From Humulus lupulus (Eukaryota; Streptophyta; Magnoliopsida; Rosales; Cannabaceae), in NCBI RefSeq assembly GCF_963169125.1, contig NC_084795.1:96219411-96283410 (forward strand): a stretch of 64,000 nucleotides of DNA, read 5' to 3'. A program made the translations under genes and the position numbers. The notes beneath the pieces were generated by a model that worked only from the letters and a program-made list of their open reading frames with translations, was not told the origin of the DNA and did not search any database. Below are positions 34,601-47,022 of the stretch, piece by piece (the stretch's first letter is position 1; each line of letters starts with the position of its first letter).

Positions 34601-37600
34601 CGACTCCTGGAGAAAGCCTATGGACATCAATTTGTCCACTTCAGCTTTGACGGCTTCGGCTCTCACTGGGTCCAGCGGCCTCCTCTTTTGGCGAATTGGA
34701 GTTGCAGCTGGGTCTATGTTGAGTGCGTGGCACGCAACATTGGGATTAATCCCTGTCATATCAGCGTGGCACCATGCTAGGATATCCTGATTATCCTTCA
34801 CAGTGGCCACGATCTTATCTCGAACGGCCGACGGCAGGTTTTTCCCCACCTGAATGACCTTGGTGGGTTCCTCCGGATTGAGGATCACCTCTTCGACTTC
34901 CTCCATCGGCTCTATTGCTTTCTCGATTCCCACTCTTGGGTCTAGTTCGTCAAAGTATGCTTCCTGAGCATCCCTAGTTCCTGGCAATACTTCCGCCAAA
35001 GGAATGGCAGCAAACGTCTCTCGGACCGTGTAGACGGCTCGGACGGAGACGTTATAACAGCTCCGTGCACTTCTCTGGTCTCCTCGGAGGGTGCCAATAC
35101 GCCCATCGTCGCAGGGAAACTTCAAGCATAAGTGACGTATCGAGGTTATGGCCCCACAATCGATCAGGACCGGTCGGCCTAAGATGGCATTATACGCCGT
35201 GGGGCAGTCGACCACCACGAATGTGCTATGCTTGAAGGCACAAGCGTCGCTTTCTCCTCTGAGGGTGACCGGAAGTTGAATTTTGCCTAATGGCATGAGT
35301 GCGTCCCCATTGAAACCTTGAAGCTGGATGGGGCATGGGGCCAGGTCCGTCTCGGTCAATCCGATCGCGTGGAAGGCCGCTTTGAAGAGGATGTTCACGG
35401 AGCTTCCGTTATCGATCAAGATCCGTGAGACCTTCTTATTGGCAATCTGGGCTTCCACTACGAGGGGATCGTTGTGGGGGAAGTGCACATGTCGAGCATC
35501 GTCCTCCGTGAAGGTGATGGGAAGATCCATCATTCGGGGACGTTGAGCAGGTGATTGGACCAAAGCGCACATCTCCTCGGCGTGCTCTAACTCCTTCAAG
35601 TACCTCTTCTGGGAGTTGCGGGTACTTCCGGCAAGGTGTGGTCCTCCGGAAATGGTGGCGACGTGTCCGTCAACGGGTGGCGGAGCAAGGCCGGGTGGAT
35701 ATGGGTTGCCTGGTCCTGGAGCCAACAAGGCAATGGGCGCCGGAGCGGGTGGAGCAGGAAGTGCTGGGAACTGAGACCCGGGAGCTTGGGGGTGACCGGC
35801 TCCAGGTGCGCTAGCGGCCCCCCTCTGTCCCGGGGAATATGCAGCTCCGTGAACCACCCCCTGTCCGGGATAGATTATGGGTATTCTCACCCACTGACCG
35901 AGGTGTCCCGCTCTTTCCAGGGACTCGATCTCATCCTTCAGCTGAAGGCACTCATTCGTGGTGTGCCCCACGTCTCCGTGGAACTCACACCTCTTATTGG
36001 AGTCTCGCGGACGCCTTCCTCCGTGAGACACTTTCGGGGGCTTCCTGTAGTTGACCATATTACAGGTCGCCCGATAGACATTCTCTCGCGAGTCTATCAA
36101 ACTGGTATATTCCGTGAACTTGGGCTCATAATCCTTTCGGGGTTTCTTTGAATGGTCTCCCCGGTTGGAGTTTTTTCCGCTTCGTTTGCTCCGCGATTGG
36201 CTCAAACTTCGTTCCGGGGCTTCCGCTTGCGGCTGCGGCATGCTAGGAGCGATACTACATCCGGTTTGTACCGCTCCATACCCAGAGAAATGTGTTTGAC
36301 CCGGCGTCTGAACAGACGCGGAAGGCCCATACACACTCGGAGTGAATCGGGCTCCTGGAAGCGTGAGGACTGGTGCGGGAGCTTGCGAAGCAAAGCTCGG
36401 CGCAGTCACGGAAGGGGTTGGAGCCGGGGGAACTCCAAAGGCTTGCTGGTAGGCATCCTCAAGGTTGATGATTCCCTGAGCTTTTGACATGAATTCGGAC
36501 AGGGTTTCTGCCCGTCTCCTTTGCATTTCTCCCCATAGCAGGGAGCCGACAGTAAGGCCCGATTGAAGGGCGATCAGCTTCATGTCATCGCTGACCTTGG
36601 TTTTTGCAGCAGCTTCCATCATTCTCTGAATGAAAGCTTTGAGGTTCTCAGTGGGTTGCTGTTTGATGTTGGTTAAGGAACCAACCTCCATGTCGTGGTC
36701 GCGGGCAGCAATAAACTGCCTCCTAAACGCGGACTGTAGCTCCTTCCAACTGTGGATTGATCCGGGAGCTAATCTTTTCCACCAGTCCTCCGCAGACTTG
36801 GTAAGGGTGAGTGAGAAGCACATGCATTTGGCGTCCTCACTGACGCGCGCCACTTGCATCATTTTATTGTATTTAGCTAGGTGGGTACGCGGGTCTGTCC
36901 TCCCATCATATAATTCTATGTGAGGCATTTTGAAGTTATCCGGGAGGGGCGTTTCCGCGATCCTCCTAATACATGGTTCCGGGTCTTCCTCCTCAGAATC
37001 TGACAGGGCCCCACTTTGCTTCCGGACCAGCTTGGTCAAGGCAGCAATCTGTTCCTCGAGCCTCTTCGTATCACTTTCCGGGAGGTCACGTCCCCGGAGC
37101 TTGTCATTAATATGATTTCGGAGGTCATCTTCGCGAGGCCGGGCTTTTTCCCCTTTGGCCTTCTCATACTTGGCCTCCAACCTTCTTCTTAGGTCCACCG
37201 TGGACCAGCTATCTTCGGAGTGCGAGTTCGCAGCCCGACCGTCCTGATTGACGGAATCACTGGGGCGGTTGTTCCTTCCCCTAGGCCTGGGTGCCTTAGC
37301 ACCGGGCCCTTTAGGCACAGAGTGCCCCCTTGGGGCTGAAGGGCGTCTGGGCTTAGGAGCGCCAGAGACCTTCTGCGCGCGGGGGGGGCAGTCGGCCTGG
37401 TGATTCACGCCTTTAGGAGGTGCAGGGGCGTCAGCGCGCACAGGCTCTCCCACTTTTTCTTTGCCCTTGTTAGGGGCGGCTTTGGATGGTCCAGCAGCGG
37501 CTGGATCCGGCATGGGGGCATCAGCACCACCTCGAACAGAGGTATCCTCGTCCGAGTCGCCTAGATCTCCGAACCTACTTTGGAGGCGTTCCATCATGCG

Positions 37601-37927
37601 TTGCATTCTTTCGGAGACGCGCTCCTGCTCAGCAAGCTTGGCCTTAGTGGCCACCAGTTCTTCGGCTACTTGGACCAGTTCTGGGTCCTTCTCATAGTAG
37701 CAGCCGTCCTTGTAATAACCGTCTTGGACATACTCTTCTTCGTCTTCTAAGTATGTTGTATCTTCGGTACTGACCTGATCCTGGCGGGATGTCGGGTCTT
37801 CACCTTGGTAGTCTAAGGGTTCACTTTGCACCACATCTTCCATCACGGTATCGGGGTTGACCGTAGCATTTTTGTCAACAGCGGATTTTCTCGTAGTCAC
37901 CATCTCTTTAGCACGAAGTGAATACAA
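31688..37927 (-). CDS. gag-pol: Tat-like gag-pol polyprotein, intact, 2079 codons
   Basis: One open frame. The better start is probably [10 protein letters not shown] at 37903. Domain order, residues approximate: acidic, Pro/Ala-rich N-terminus; retrotransposon gag (~330-500, [12 protein letters not shown]); zinc-finger-like [14 protein letters not shown] (~650); protease [11 protein letters not shown] (~836, DNG rather than D-S/T-G); RT with [15 protein letters not shown] and catalytic YVDDML (~1229); RT-linked RNase H (~1370-1480); a second RNase H ([13 protein letters not shown] ~1514, [23 protein letters not shown]), a Tat hallmark; integrase H2C2 finger (~1735) and core with D in GIDLVG (~1802), D in VSDNGKQF (~1862) and E in GQVEAVN (~1896); C-terminus [13 protein letters not shown]. 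No stop or frameshift. Transcription is expected from the right LTR. Confidence 0.96.
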   Translation of the reverse strand: MYSLRAKEMVTTRKSAVDKNATVNPDTVMEDVVQSEPLDYQGEDPTSRQDQVSTEDTTYLEDEEEYVQDGYYKDGCYYEKDPELVQVAEELVATKAKLAEQERVSERMQRMMERLQSRFGDLGDSDEDTSVRGGADAPMPDPAAAGPSKAAPNKGKEKVGEPVRADAPAPPKGVNHQADCPPRAQKVSGAPKPRRPSAPRGHSVPKGPGAKAPRPRGRNNRPSDSVNQDGRAANSHSEDSWSTVDLRRRLEAKYEKAKGEKARPREDDLRNHINDKLRGRDLPESDTKRLEEQIAALTKLVRKQSGALSDSEEEDPEPCIRRIAETPLPDNFKMPHIELYDGRTDPRTHLAKYNKMMQVARVSEDAKCMCFSLTLTKSAEDWWKRLAPGSIHSWKELQSAFRRQFIAARDHDMEVGSLTNIKQQPTENLKAFIQRMMEAAAKTKVSDDMKLIALQSGLTVGSLLWGEMQRRRAETLSEFMSKAQGIINLEDAYQQAFGVPPAPTPSVTAPSFASQAPAPVLTLPGARFTPSVYGPSASVQTPGQTHFSGYGAVQTGCSIAPSMPQPQAEAPERSLSQSRSKRSGKNSNRGDHSKKPRKDYEPKFTEYTSLIDSRENVYRATCNMVNYRKPPKVSHGGRRPRDSNKRCEFHGDVGHTTNECLQLKDEIESLERAGHLGQWVRIPIIYPGQGVVHGAAYSPGQRGAASAPGAGHPQAPGSQFPALPAPPAPAPIALLAPGPGNPYPPGLAPPPVDGHVATISGGPHLAGSTRNSQKRYLKELEHAEEMCALVQSPAQRPRMMDLPITFTEDDARHVHFPHNDPLVVEAQIANKKVSRILIDNGSSVNILFKAAFHAIGLTETDLAPCPIQLQGFNGDALMPLGKIQLPVTLRGESDACAFKHSTFVVVDCPTAYNAILGRPVLIDCGAITSIRHLCLKFPCDDGRIGTLRGDQRSARSCYNVSVRAVYTVRETFAAIPLAEVLPGTRDAQEAYFDELDPRVGIEKAIEPMEEVEEVILNPEEPTKVIQVGKNLPSAVRDKIVATVKDNQDILAWCHADMTGINPNVACHALNIDPAATPIRQKRRPLDPVRAEAVKAEVDKLMSIGFLQESHYPVWLANPVLVPKPDGSWRMCIDFTDLNRACPKDCFPLPRIDQMVDATSGYELLSFMDAYSGYNQIKMHVADQEHTSFLTDKGVYCYVVMPFGLKNAGATYQRLVNRMFKDQLGRNMEVYVDDMLVKSKTSGDHSNDLEEAFAVIRKYGMKLNPKKCTFGVSSGKFLGFIVSSRGVEANPEKIKAFIDMPSPRKHKDVQSVTGRIAALSRFVSKATDKCIPFFNVLRGNKKFEWTPECEAAFQHLKEHLTRAPILSKPVEGEALFLYLAVTEHAISAALVREDGRIQLPVYYVSKRLLDAESRYSMIEKLSLCLLIASRKLRPYFQAHTIKVLTNHPLRQVLQKPESSGRLLKWAMELSQFDVHYQPRVSIKGQALADFIVECSGMNDLPEDPVPELPTWKVYVDGASNEKGAGAGVILISPQGHQLQSALRFAFPASNNEAEHEAMLAGLRLAREVGAQKIEVYSDSLLVVNQISGEYQTKGERMAAYVSLSRGLLQHFKGYKIRQVPRDQNSLADTLAKLATDPEIEQYGLVPIGHLEAPSTETRRINAIIDHSHSWIGPILRFLTTGELPTDKADARKLQYQAPRYVVMDGKLYRRGLSIPFLRCVAGTEVSTIIHEIHGGFCGDHTSGLSLSKKILRQGYFWPTMKKDCVDYVRKCEQCQRYAKVPRAPPTEITLMTSPWPFAVWGIDLVGSLPTGKGGVKYAIVAVDYFTKWAEAEPMNTVTSKKALDFVIRNIVCRFGLPRKIVSDNGKQFDSEHFTNFCASHGIIKSFSAVARPQANGQVEAVNKILKTTLKKKLQACKAHWPEELPRVLWAYRTTERTSTGHTPYSMTFGCEAVIPVEAMIPSHRQDTYDPTRNHALLQESLDMIEELREQSQVQLKMYQGKIARHFNMRVQSRTFEVGDLVLRRVFPATQDPGVGVLGPNWEGPYEVQQKVGHGTYHLKRLDGSNVPRAWNAEHLRRYYQ

Positions 37928-37949
37928 AAACGTACACAGAAAAAGAGCT

Positions 37950-37989
37950 GACTAACAACTTCCTACAGCTCTCAATGAAAGCACCAAAA
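37950..37989 (-). promoter_or_regulatory. Primer-site region of the Tat-like element
   Basis: Minus-strand TTTTGGTGCTTTCATTGAGA directly follows the 5' LTR, where minus-strand DNA synthesis is primed. I could not assign the tRNA with confidence. Confidence 0.5.
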
Positions 37990-38878
37990 TGTTTACCGAG
38001 TTTTTCGGAAACGAATAACTAACAGAATAATAAAAAGATAAGAACTGTAGAAATACTGAAATGTGACTAAACAAACAGTGTTTTTACGTGGTTCAGGCGT
38101 TAACAAGCCCTAGTCCACGAGTCGATGTTATTATACTTGGAAAAGATTACAGTAAGATGGCTGGTGCATAAGAACTTCACACGCTCACAATGTTTCTCTC
38201 GGGTTCTCTTGAAGAAGATGAAGCTAGAGAGATTTTGGTAGAGTTTTTTTGCTATATCCTTTGTTTGTCCCCCCTCTTGTAAAATGAAGGGGTCTTTATA
38301 GCTAGGGTTTTGGATTAGGGTTTTTCTCTACGTACATGAGTTTTAATTACACCAGCCATAAATAGGGATACAATTACTATCGTAGCATGGCTACAAGACT
38401 CTATGTGGGTATATTTACGTGAAAGTATGGGGAACACACAAAGTCAGCCGTCTTTTCCAAGTTGTCAGCGGAACAGTAGGCGAAAAGGTACCCTTAGGCG
38501 TGCTGGGATGTGTGCGGCTTTGACCTGACGGGCGTGTCAGGCGGGATCCTGTGTCAGGCGGATATCATTCCAAATATGCCTCCTCCAGGACTCGACCGTT
38601 TGGCTTTGTTCCGTGCGAGACACGGAACTGCTTCCGCGGAGACCACTCGAAGAGCTTCTCCTGGAAGGAGCTTCCCCGATGGATACTCCTTCGGGAGCTC
38701 CGGGAGAGTTGACGAGTTTCCGTATGGTGTTTGCTTGGAAGAGTAATCCGGACACCAAGCGGGAGAGGTGAAGCCTTTCTGTATATCCGCGAGCTCTGGT
38801 CACCTATCGTGAAGGACATCGATAATTCTGTTTCCCCGAGGCCATCAATCTAAACGCTATCCGGAAATCTGGATAACA
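37990..38878 (-). repeat. Tat-like element 5' LTR with promoter
   Basis: 889 bp, apparently identical to 24443-25331. A minus-strand TATAAAG box lies at about 38294-38300, upstream of gag-pol, the likely promoter of the genomic transcript. It is followed by tatta (38879-38883), the target duplication. Confidence 0.95.
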
Positions 38879-39815
38879 TATTATATTTGAATTTTATAAT
38901 TATTGTTTGTATTAATTATATAATAATATCAAGAAAATTCCCTATTCATTCATGAGAATATGATCTGGTATTAGTATGAGATAATTAAGATCGTATATGA
39001 TGAATAAAATAGTCAGTAACATATTAAACTATGGAATCTTTAATAAATGGTTACTAGTACGGTTTGCTAAGCATACGAGATGCAAGTAATCTAGATTCGA
39101 ATTACTAATGTGGATAGACATCTTAGTAAAGGTGTTGTATATAATAGAGATTATATATGATAGGACCGATGAGAATTAGTTATCTGTATAAACTTGTCGT
39201 TTGACATATAGATTTAATTCTTATCATAATAGATGATCATTTATAGATCAGTCTAAATCCTAAGTATTCATAAACTCCTGTTTGTGGTTATTGGATCTTT
39301 TGATTCACTCATTAAAGTCTCTTAGAATAATGAGACTAGTGAATTTTTTTTTTGGAGATTCAATATCATGGATGGCTATAAACATGAATTATAATATTGG
39401 AATCCATGCTTTCCTAACGGATCCGATATTGGTTCCCTCAAGGGTTAATTCTTGAACTGAATAATTATTGAGCTCAAATCTATAATTAGATTATAGATTA
39501 ATTATTCGCTAGTGAATTTATGGTACTTAAGCATCAATAGGTAATTAAAATGGTAAAACGATTATTTTGGCCAGCTCTAATTAATGAACCAATAATGGAG
39601 GACAGAACTATATATATTGATTATATTAATGGACTACAAGAGAAAACTCTATAAATAATATTCTATAAATACATAGAGTGCAATTCCATATTTATAGTGG
39701 AGTAATCATGGAATTAATAAATAAGATTATTAGATTAAAGAGTTTGATTAATAATCTGGTTTATTGGAGCTTCGTATTATAGCTCCATGGTCCTCAGATC
39801 ACCTCTATCCTACAC
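38879..39815 (+). repeat. Right part of the Copia-type LTR split by the Tat-like element
   Basis: Continues the LTR begun at 24373. Its end region (ttggagcttcg..tccatggtcctcagatcacc, 39765-39802) parallels Copia-4 LTR positions about 51420-51460 (ttggagcttga..tccatggtccccgcatcacc). It stops where the chromovirus LTR begins at 39816, so the 3' part of this LTR is missing. No coding sequence. Confidence 0.55.
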
Positions 39816-42583
39816 TGTAATGTCCTCCTAATCCAGGACCATTACACTATGTACTATAAATTGTCTCAGACTCGTTAATCAATTCATTTGATTAAAAACT
39901 TGTAGCTATGGTTAATGTCAAGGATTAGGGTTAAAAAATTTGGTCAAGGTACTATTGACTATTATTTAAAAAAAGTTTATATATTCATGGGATCCCAAAA
40001 TATTACAACCAAACTTTTCAAAAGGTATATATACATAAAAAGTTACATTCGGCTGACCCAAGCGGCAAAATTCGGGCTACAACCCTAGTTCCTCTGAGAT
40101 ATCCTCCGCCGTGGTGGATGAGCAACCACATATGTACACGCCGCCACCAAAGCTCTCCAACTCATGGCTGGTCAAGCTTTCCTTTTCCCTTACCTGCACC
40201 ACAAAGCACTCGTGAGCCAAGGCTCAGCAAGTAAACTTAAACCTATGCATAAACATAAAATATAGATTTCTAGATGCCTATCTAGCATGCCCAGTAGTAA
40301 TAACCTACTCATGCATGCATATAATTACAAATAAATGGTCATTGGAGCATTTTGGGGTCTGCCGCCCTGAAACAGTTGACCATAGAGTCAACCCCGGGCC
40401 CTATGCACTAGCTATGTGACCATGGAGTCATCTAGGGCCTTGCCCTTAGCTCTGAGTAACTAGCCGCAGAGCTAGTCCTGCGTACCTGGCGCTTTAATGT
40501 TTCATCGACTATAGGGTTGGCCAATGTAATAGTATGTTGCTGGTTTAGGCCTAAGTCTTTCAACCAACGCGCAGCGCGCTATTGTCATCCTTGACTAATA
40601 AGTCAAGCCCTGATCCAGGTATTCGAATATCAATATAGAAATAGATATGGATAGGCATACCCCAACAAGACAAACACACATACATGTTAATCACATAACG
40701 TCATCAACTAACCCTAATCATAGTAATAATCATGCTTATTTAACGGGGCCAAGCCCTAGCCATGCAAAGCATGTTAACAGTCATGTTACATTTAAGTAGG
40801 TATAGAATATTCAAGTATGTTTAATCAATAAATAGAATGATAACTTAATCATAGTCATTCTCAAGGGCCCAGCCCTATTCATAATTATTATTAACAGCCG
40901 GGCCAAGCCCTAATCACATATAACATGAATTGTGTGCAGTTTTCTTACCTCGGGTCCGAGTATAGCGTAAAATAAGAACTACCCTCGAGCACGATCCCAG
41001 TTCCGAGCCCCTAGCAATAACCTAGTCACAACCATAATATAGGATTCCATCAATAATGAGCAAATAAAGGCTTCCAGACCGAGTCTTAACCTCCGGAGCA
41101 TAGAACTTTACTAAACTGGGTAGTAGAATCGATCCCAAGCCCTAAGGAAAAGGTTCCCGTCACTAAAAACTCACCAAGGCAAAAAGAGCCCAGGCGGGCT
41201 GCGACCTGACCTTGAGGGTCATGGCGCACTCCTCGAGTCAGAGGTTCTCCTCCTCTGATAATAGACACAGCCCGCGACCTGCCACTTGAGGTTCGCGGCA
41301 CGCCTCCCAGACAGAGGCCTCCCAAGGCCCTGGGTTCAGTTGAGTCGCGGGCCCTCAAGAACAGAGCCACGACTTGACCCTACAAACCCAGATTTTCTTC
41401 ATTTTTCAACAGCCAAATCAAACTAAAACTATCCCAATCTCACCCCAAAACTATAATTCAACCATCACAACGGCTTTAATATCTTCCCAGCATCAAAACC
41501 CAACTAAAACCTAGTTGCAAAACTCTTCAAAATATCAAATTCAACTCTTGAGCTATAAAGTTTAAGAACACCTCAATAACATCTATGAATTCTAATAAAA
41601 TTCAGTTACAACAAAGATTAAAACATTACCTCAATTGTGAACGGTGATCCCCTAGCCACAAGCTATCCAAATTCTAATCCCGAGTCTTCAATTCTTTGGT
41701 TTCCAGCCACAATCCTTTTAGTTCTTCAAGAAAAATAGCTTAAGGAAGCTTAGAGAGAAAGAGAGTGTGAGAGAGAGTGAGTCGTTCAGTGAAATGTTTC
41801 TATGTGTTTCTTTATGTTTCCTTAGGCTTAACTTTCACTTAAGCTAATCCCGAGGCTCGGGGTGCCAAAAACGTCCCTGAGGGCAAAATGGTCAAAATCC
41901 CCAATATTTCCTCTTAATCTCGCTAACTTCAAATATATCCCCAATTATTCATTCCCATTACCCGATAACCCAATTTAATGCCAAATACCTAAAATACCAC
42001 TTGACTCGCCCCAAGTTGGGTATTAGGTCCCGTTGTGACTTTCCCGCTAACTTGCTCCCTAGGATCGTCTCGTGTCCAATAACCCAAATAAACCACCATA
42101 ATAATGTGGTCTCCACATATATCACATATATGAACATATATACAATCATGCCCATAATGGGCAAAATTACGAATTTTCCCTTCTAATGAGAAACGGGCCC
42201 ACATGCATATTTAATACCCCTAAACATGCATAACTAGTTATATTACCGTATAACTCACATAATCACAATCATATAAAAATATAATTCCATATGTTGTCAT
42301 ACTGGCCCCCTAATCAAGGCCCTTTCAAGAATTAGCCCAGGCACATAAAGGAGAAAGCCAAAAGCCTAGATTTCACACTTTCGAGATCGAACGATAACCA
42401 CTAATTTTGTACCCAGGCAGGGGAATCCACTTGCCAACGGATCCGAGTTTGGGGAACAAACGATCTAAGTCAAGAGGTAGCTCCAGGAAGGTTGTTCTTT
42501 GACCCAGTTCAGTGAGCGAGGAGATGGAACTCAATAGGTAGCGAAAGGCGAGAAGCCTTACTAGGTAATTTTGGGACGTTACA
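39816..42583 (-). repeat. Chromovirus 3' LTR (2.77 kb)
   Basis: Plus-strand TGTAATGTCC..ACGTTACA. The first 450 bp match 47559-48263; middle segments resemble 20950-22440. It carries CG-rich stretches at 41080-41390 amid AT-rich sequence. ORFs inside it (41086-41370, 41958-42204) are not supported as genes. Confidence 0.88.
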
Positions 42584-42600
42584 ACTATCCCCTCCTTCCA
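42584..42600 (-). promoter_or_regulatory. Chromovirus polypurine tract
   Basis: Minus-strand ggaaggaggggatagt abuts the 3' LTR. Confidence 0.8.
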
Positions 42601-42639
42601 GAAATTTCATCCTCAAAATTTTACCTGAACAACTTGGGA

Positions 42640-43424
42640 TACTAAGTCTGCATATTTGCCCCCAACTCCCAAGTAGCTTCCTCAACCTTGTTGTTCCTCC
42701 ATAATACCTTAACTAAAGGTATAGTCTTGTTCCTTAGGACCTTGTCCTTTCTGTCTAAAATCTAAACTAGCTGCTCTTCATAAGACAAATCTGCCTCCAG
42801 TTCCAGATCCTCATAACTCAATACATGAGTTCTATCTGATACATACTTCCTCAGCATGGAAATATGAAATACATTATTCACACTAGAAAGTGCAGGGGAT
42901 AAGGCCAACCTATAGGCCACCTGACTGACCCTCTCCAGGATCTCAAATGGTCCCACAAACCTAGGGCTTAGCTTGCCCTTCTTCCTGAACCTCTTTACCC
43001 CTCTCAGAGGTGAAACCCTAAGGAAGACATAGTCTCCCACCTGGAACTCCACGTTCCTCCGCCTTGAGTCTAAATAACTCTTCTATCTACTCTGAGACGC
43101 GAGCATCCGAGCTCCAATCTTCTCGATAGCCTCAGTGGTCCTCTGAACTACATCATGACCTAAATATTTCCTCTCACCTATCTCATCCTAGTGAATGGGA
43201 GATCTACACTTCCTACCATACAACATCTCATAAGATGCCACTCCAATAGTAGACTGGTAGCTGTTGTTGTAGGAAAACTCTATCAGAGGCAAATATTTAC
43301 TCCAAGACCCTTCAAAGTTCAACTCACATGCCCTCAGCATGTCTTCCATTATCTGGATAGTTCTCTCAGACTGACCATCGGTCTGAGGATGATAAGTTGT
43401 ATTGAACTTCAGCTGTCTACCCAT
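42640..43424 (-). pseudogene. pol: Chromovirus integrase C-terminal half and chromodomain-like tail
   Basis: 43424-43188 keeps the end of the integrase core (FNTTYHPQTDGQSERTIQIM, with the DDE glutamate in QSERT) and LPLIEFSYNNSYQSTIG. 43052-42762 holds the integrase C-terminus (GDYVFLRVSPLRGVKRF, LSPRFVGPFEILERV). An in-frame stop at about 42759 is followed in the same frame by ILDRKDKVLRN and VEEATWE, the chromodomain-like tail (42640-42760). A further frame break lies at 43060-43190. Confidence 0.88.
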
Positions 43425-44400
43425 CGCCCTCTATAAACTTCCCCAAAACTTGAAAGTAAAGATAGGGTCCCTATCAGACACGATAGACCTCGGAGTCCAA
43501 TGAAGGCAAACTATCTCTCTCACATAGAGATTTGCATATAGGTCAGCCATGTAATTCATTCTCATTAGTAGAAAATGAGTTGATTTCGTATATCATTCCA
43601 TGATGACCCAAATAGAATCATGTTGGCCCATTGTTCTGGGCAATCCTACCACGAAATCCATCGTGATATCCTCCCACTTCCACTCTGGGATATCCAAGGA
43701 TGTAGTAGCCACGCTGGCCTCTGATGCTCAGCCTTGACCTACTGACAAGTCAGGCACCTTGCCACATACTTAGTCACGTCTCTCTTCATCCCAGGCCACC
43801 AATATAGAACTTTCATATCTAGGTACATCTTCATGGTGCCCGGATATAGAGAATAATGGGTAGTATGAGATTCATCTAGAATCTCTCGTCTGATTCTAGT
43901 GTCCATCGGAACGCAGATCCGATCCGTGTATCTCAACATGCCCATGATTGACACCGTATAGTCCTTAGCTACTCCAGCTAGGACGTTCCCTCTAATCTGC
44001 CCCAACTGTGGATCACCTAACTGTTTCTCCCTAATCCTCTCCAAAAGAGTAGATTGTAAGGTGATGTTGGCTAGTTGGCCCACTACTAGCTCAATTCCTA
44101 CCCTAGCCATATCATCAGCCAACTCCCTTGATATCTGCCTGGCACTATATAACTGTCCCGGACCCTTCCGGCTTAAGGAATCTGCTACCATGTTGGCCTT
44201 CCCAGGGTGATAGAGGATCTCACAGTCATAATCCTTTACCATCTCTAACCAACGTCTTTGCCTCATATTCATATCCTTCTGGGTGAAGAAGTATTTTAAA
44301 CTTTTATGGTCAGTGTATATCTCACACTTCTCACCATACAAGTAGTGTTGCCACACCTTCAGTGCAAAAACTACTAAGTCATATGTGGGTATCTTTGCTC
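43425..44400 (-). pseudogene. pol: Chromovirus RNase H and integrase N-terminal half
   Basis: 44356-43739 contains RNase H ([50 protein letters not shown]) followed by the integrase H2C2 finger ([27 protein letters not shown]) and a stop at 43739. The first integrase aspartates must lie in the decayed 43430-43735 stretch, which has no clean frame. Confidence 0.88.
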
Positions 44401-44620
44401 ATACTCCTTCAACTGACATGATGCATAGGCAATTACCTTCCCTGTCTACATAAGAACCGACCCAGACCCTGCCTTGAGGCATCACAATAAACTACAACTG
44501 ATCTGTAGGAAGACTCAAAATTGGAGCGGTGATCAAACTCTTCTTGAGCTTCTGGAAGCTGTCTTCACACTTGTTTGACCATACAAACCTTAGATTCTTG
44601 CGTGTTAACTCTGTCAGTGA

Positions 44621-45661
44621 TTACGCAATCTTGGTAAACCCCTCCACAAAGTGTATGTAATACCCTACCAATCCCAAGGAACTTCTAATCTTTGAAGTGT
44701 TCTTCACTCTTGGCCAATCTCTAACTGCCTCAATATTCATTTGATCCACCTTAATCCCATCCTTAGTGACTATGTGGCCTAATAAAGTCACACGTGGCAA
44801 CCAGAACTCGCATTTCTTGAATTTCGCATACAACTTGTGTTCTCTCAACCTCTGTAGTACCAATATGAGATGTTGCTCATGTTCTGTCTGTGACTGAGAG
44901 TATATTAATATATCATCAATAATGACAATCACAAACTGGTCCAGGTAATCTTTGAACACCCTGTTCATCAAATCCATAAATGATTCTGGGACATTAGTCA
45001 ATCCAAACGACATCACCAAAATCTCATAATTCTCGCACCTAGTGCGAAAAGCTGTCTTCAGTACATCCTCCTCTTTGATCCCCAACTTGTGATAACCAGA
45101 TTGAAGATCTATCTTAGAGAATATTGTTCTACCCTGCAACTGGTCAAACAAATCATCAATCCTCAGCAGTGGATATATGTTCTTGATAGTCAACTTGTTC
45201 AGTTCTCTGTAGTCAATACACATTCTTAGAGAACCGTCTGTTTTCCTCACAATGAGAACTGGTGCTCCCCATGGCGAGAAACTTGGCATGATAAAACCCA
45301 AGTCTAATAACTTATGTAGTTGAACCTTTAGTTCCTTCAACTCAGCTGGAGCCATCCTATAAGATGCCCTAGACACTAGCTTTGTCCCTAGCACCAATTC
45401 AATCACAAACTCAATCTCCCTGTGTGGAGGTGACCCTGGAAAATCCTCTAGAAACATGTCTAGAAAATCACAGACTAATCGGGTTTTTTGTGGTCCCACT
45501 GGCACAACCTGAGTGGTATCCACCACACTAGCTAAGAACCATATGCATCCCCCCTGCAATAGGCCTCTAGCTCTAAGTACACATATCATATGCATACAGG
45601 GTACATGCACAGTGCCAACAAATACAAAGGGATCCTCATCCTCAAGCTCAAAGGTTATCAT
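44621..45661 (-). pseudogene. pol: Chromovirus reverse transcriptase
   Basis: 346 codons, the longest open piece. It has the usual entry [34 protein letters not shown] and [15 protein letters not shown]. The catalytic motif reads [10 protein letters not shown] (about 44905-44935), with Ile before the DD, where FIDD is typical. It runs into the connection region ([16 protein letters not shown]). The RT/RNase H junction (44400-44620) is broken. Confidence 0.9.
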
Positions 45662-45679
45662 CTTCTTCTTGTAATCTAT

Positions 45680-46985
45680 CGTTGCTCCATACTTCTTTAT
45701 CTAATCCATGCCCAGAATTATGTCAAAGTTAGTCATCACCAATTCTACCAAGTCAACTGATAATTCCCTGCCATCCACTGTAACTGGTAGTGATCTAACC
45801 CATCTCCTGTAAACCACTAACACCCCAGTAGGCAACACAGTACCAAACCCCACAAGATAGAAGTCACATGGTCTACACAATCCATCTATAGTCCTACAAG
45901 CAACAAAAGAGTGTGTAGCACCCAAATCAATCAAAATAGTATAGAAGGTTCCAACAGTAGAAAACTGACCGGTAACTACCGAGGCACTAGCCTCAGCCTC
46001 CGCTTGGGTCAAGGTGAACACCCGAGCTGGCGTCAGGCTGTCAACCTTCTTCGGCTCCTCCTTTCTGGCTGTCGGGCAGTCCTTCTTCAAATGCCCCACA
46101 CTACCACAAACAAAGCAGGCCTTCACTGTAAATGAAGGTCTCAACCTCCTAGAATCCCTTCTGGCTACATTGTCATGCCAGATCTTGTTCTCTGCGCTCT
46201 CAACTGTAAGCGCCTTCTCCACAGCCTGCACATAGGTAGTCAATCTTGGCACATTAGTAATACGAACATCCCGGGCTATCATAGGTTGTAGCCCCTAAAG
46301 AAACCTCTCTCTTCTAGTCCCATCAGTGGGCAATAGATCCTCGACAAACTTTACCAATCTGTCGAACATCAGGGCGTATTCAGTCACTGTCATGTGACCT
46401 TGAAGTGACCTTGCTGAACTCCTCAGCCTTCGCAGCTTTAACTGCATCGTTGTAGTACTTCTCATTAAACAAGGTTCTGAACTCTTCCCATTCCATGGTG
46501 GTTACTGCTCTGGTCTGGGATACCACCTCCCACCATATTCGGGCATCCTCCCAAAACATATAAGTGGCGCAAGCCACTCTCTCATTAACACCTACCCTCG
46601 CAAAATCTAGAATGGTGGTTATCATGGTCATTCACTGCTCATCCTTCAGTGGGTCTAAGCTGCCCTCAAAGACTGGAGGGTGTTGTTTCCTAAACCTCTC
46701 ATACAGGGGTTCCCATCTATCTCACCCTGCCTGGGGCTACACAACCGCTGGTACCTCTGGCTGTATCACTACTGATACTGCGGGTTGTGGGTTCCCTGCT
46801 AGAACCTATTGTTGTCTCAAGAGGCGTATCTCTTCTTCCTGCCTCTCTAGCCTGGCTTGCATACTAGCAAGCACCTGTTGCCAGTTTTCTGGAGCTGGCG
46901 GTGGGGCCTGGCCCTGGTCATCCCCTTCCCTTTCCTGTAACTCTTGGCCAGCCAGCCTCTCTGACCTTCAAGGATTCATTCTATT
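45680..46985 (-). pseudogene. gag: Chromovirus gag and protease
   Basis: Gag core pieces: RFRKQHPPVFEGSLDPLKDE (about 46620-46700) and YMFWEDARIWWEVVSQTRA (46500-46570). The zinc knuckle CFVCGSVGHLKKDCP is intact (about 46070-46115). Protease in frame 46282-45701 reads ILIDLGATHSF (about 45905-45940): the active-site Ser/Thr is replaced by Leu. Stops occur between 46285 and 46380 and in the N-terminal part. Confidence 0.87.
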
Positions 46986-47022
46986 ATTCAATCCACTCTG
47001 CATCAAATCGGTTGCTAGGTAA

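Larger units (their letters stand above)
24443..38878 (-). mobile_element. Tat-like Ty3/Gypsy retrotransposon, complete, very young
   Basis: 14,436 bp, with 889-bp LTRs at 24443-25331 and 37990-38878 that appear identical, and the target duplication tatta at 24438-24442 and 38879-38883. On the minus strand a single 2079-codon gag-pol ORF is intact. It contains an extra RNase H domain after the RT-linked one, a hallmark of the Tat group. On the plus strand, between pol and the 3' LTR, lies a spliced accessory gene. A ~70-bp tandem repeat sits between the two genes. Base composition is clearly more GC-rich than the surrounding DNA. Everything needed for its own mobility appears present. Confidence 0.96.

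Noticed and set aside
35551..36151. Plus-strand ORFs up to 171 codons opposite gag
   Set aside because: Shadow frames of the intact gag-pol ORF in CG-rich DNA.
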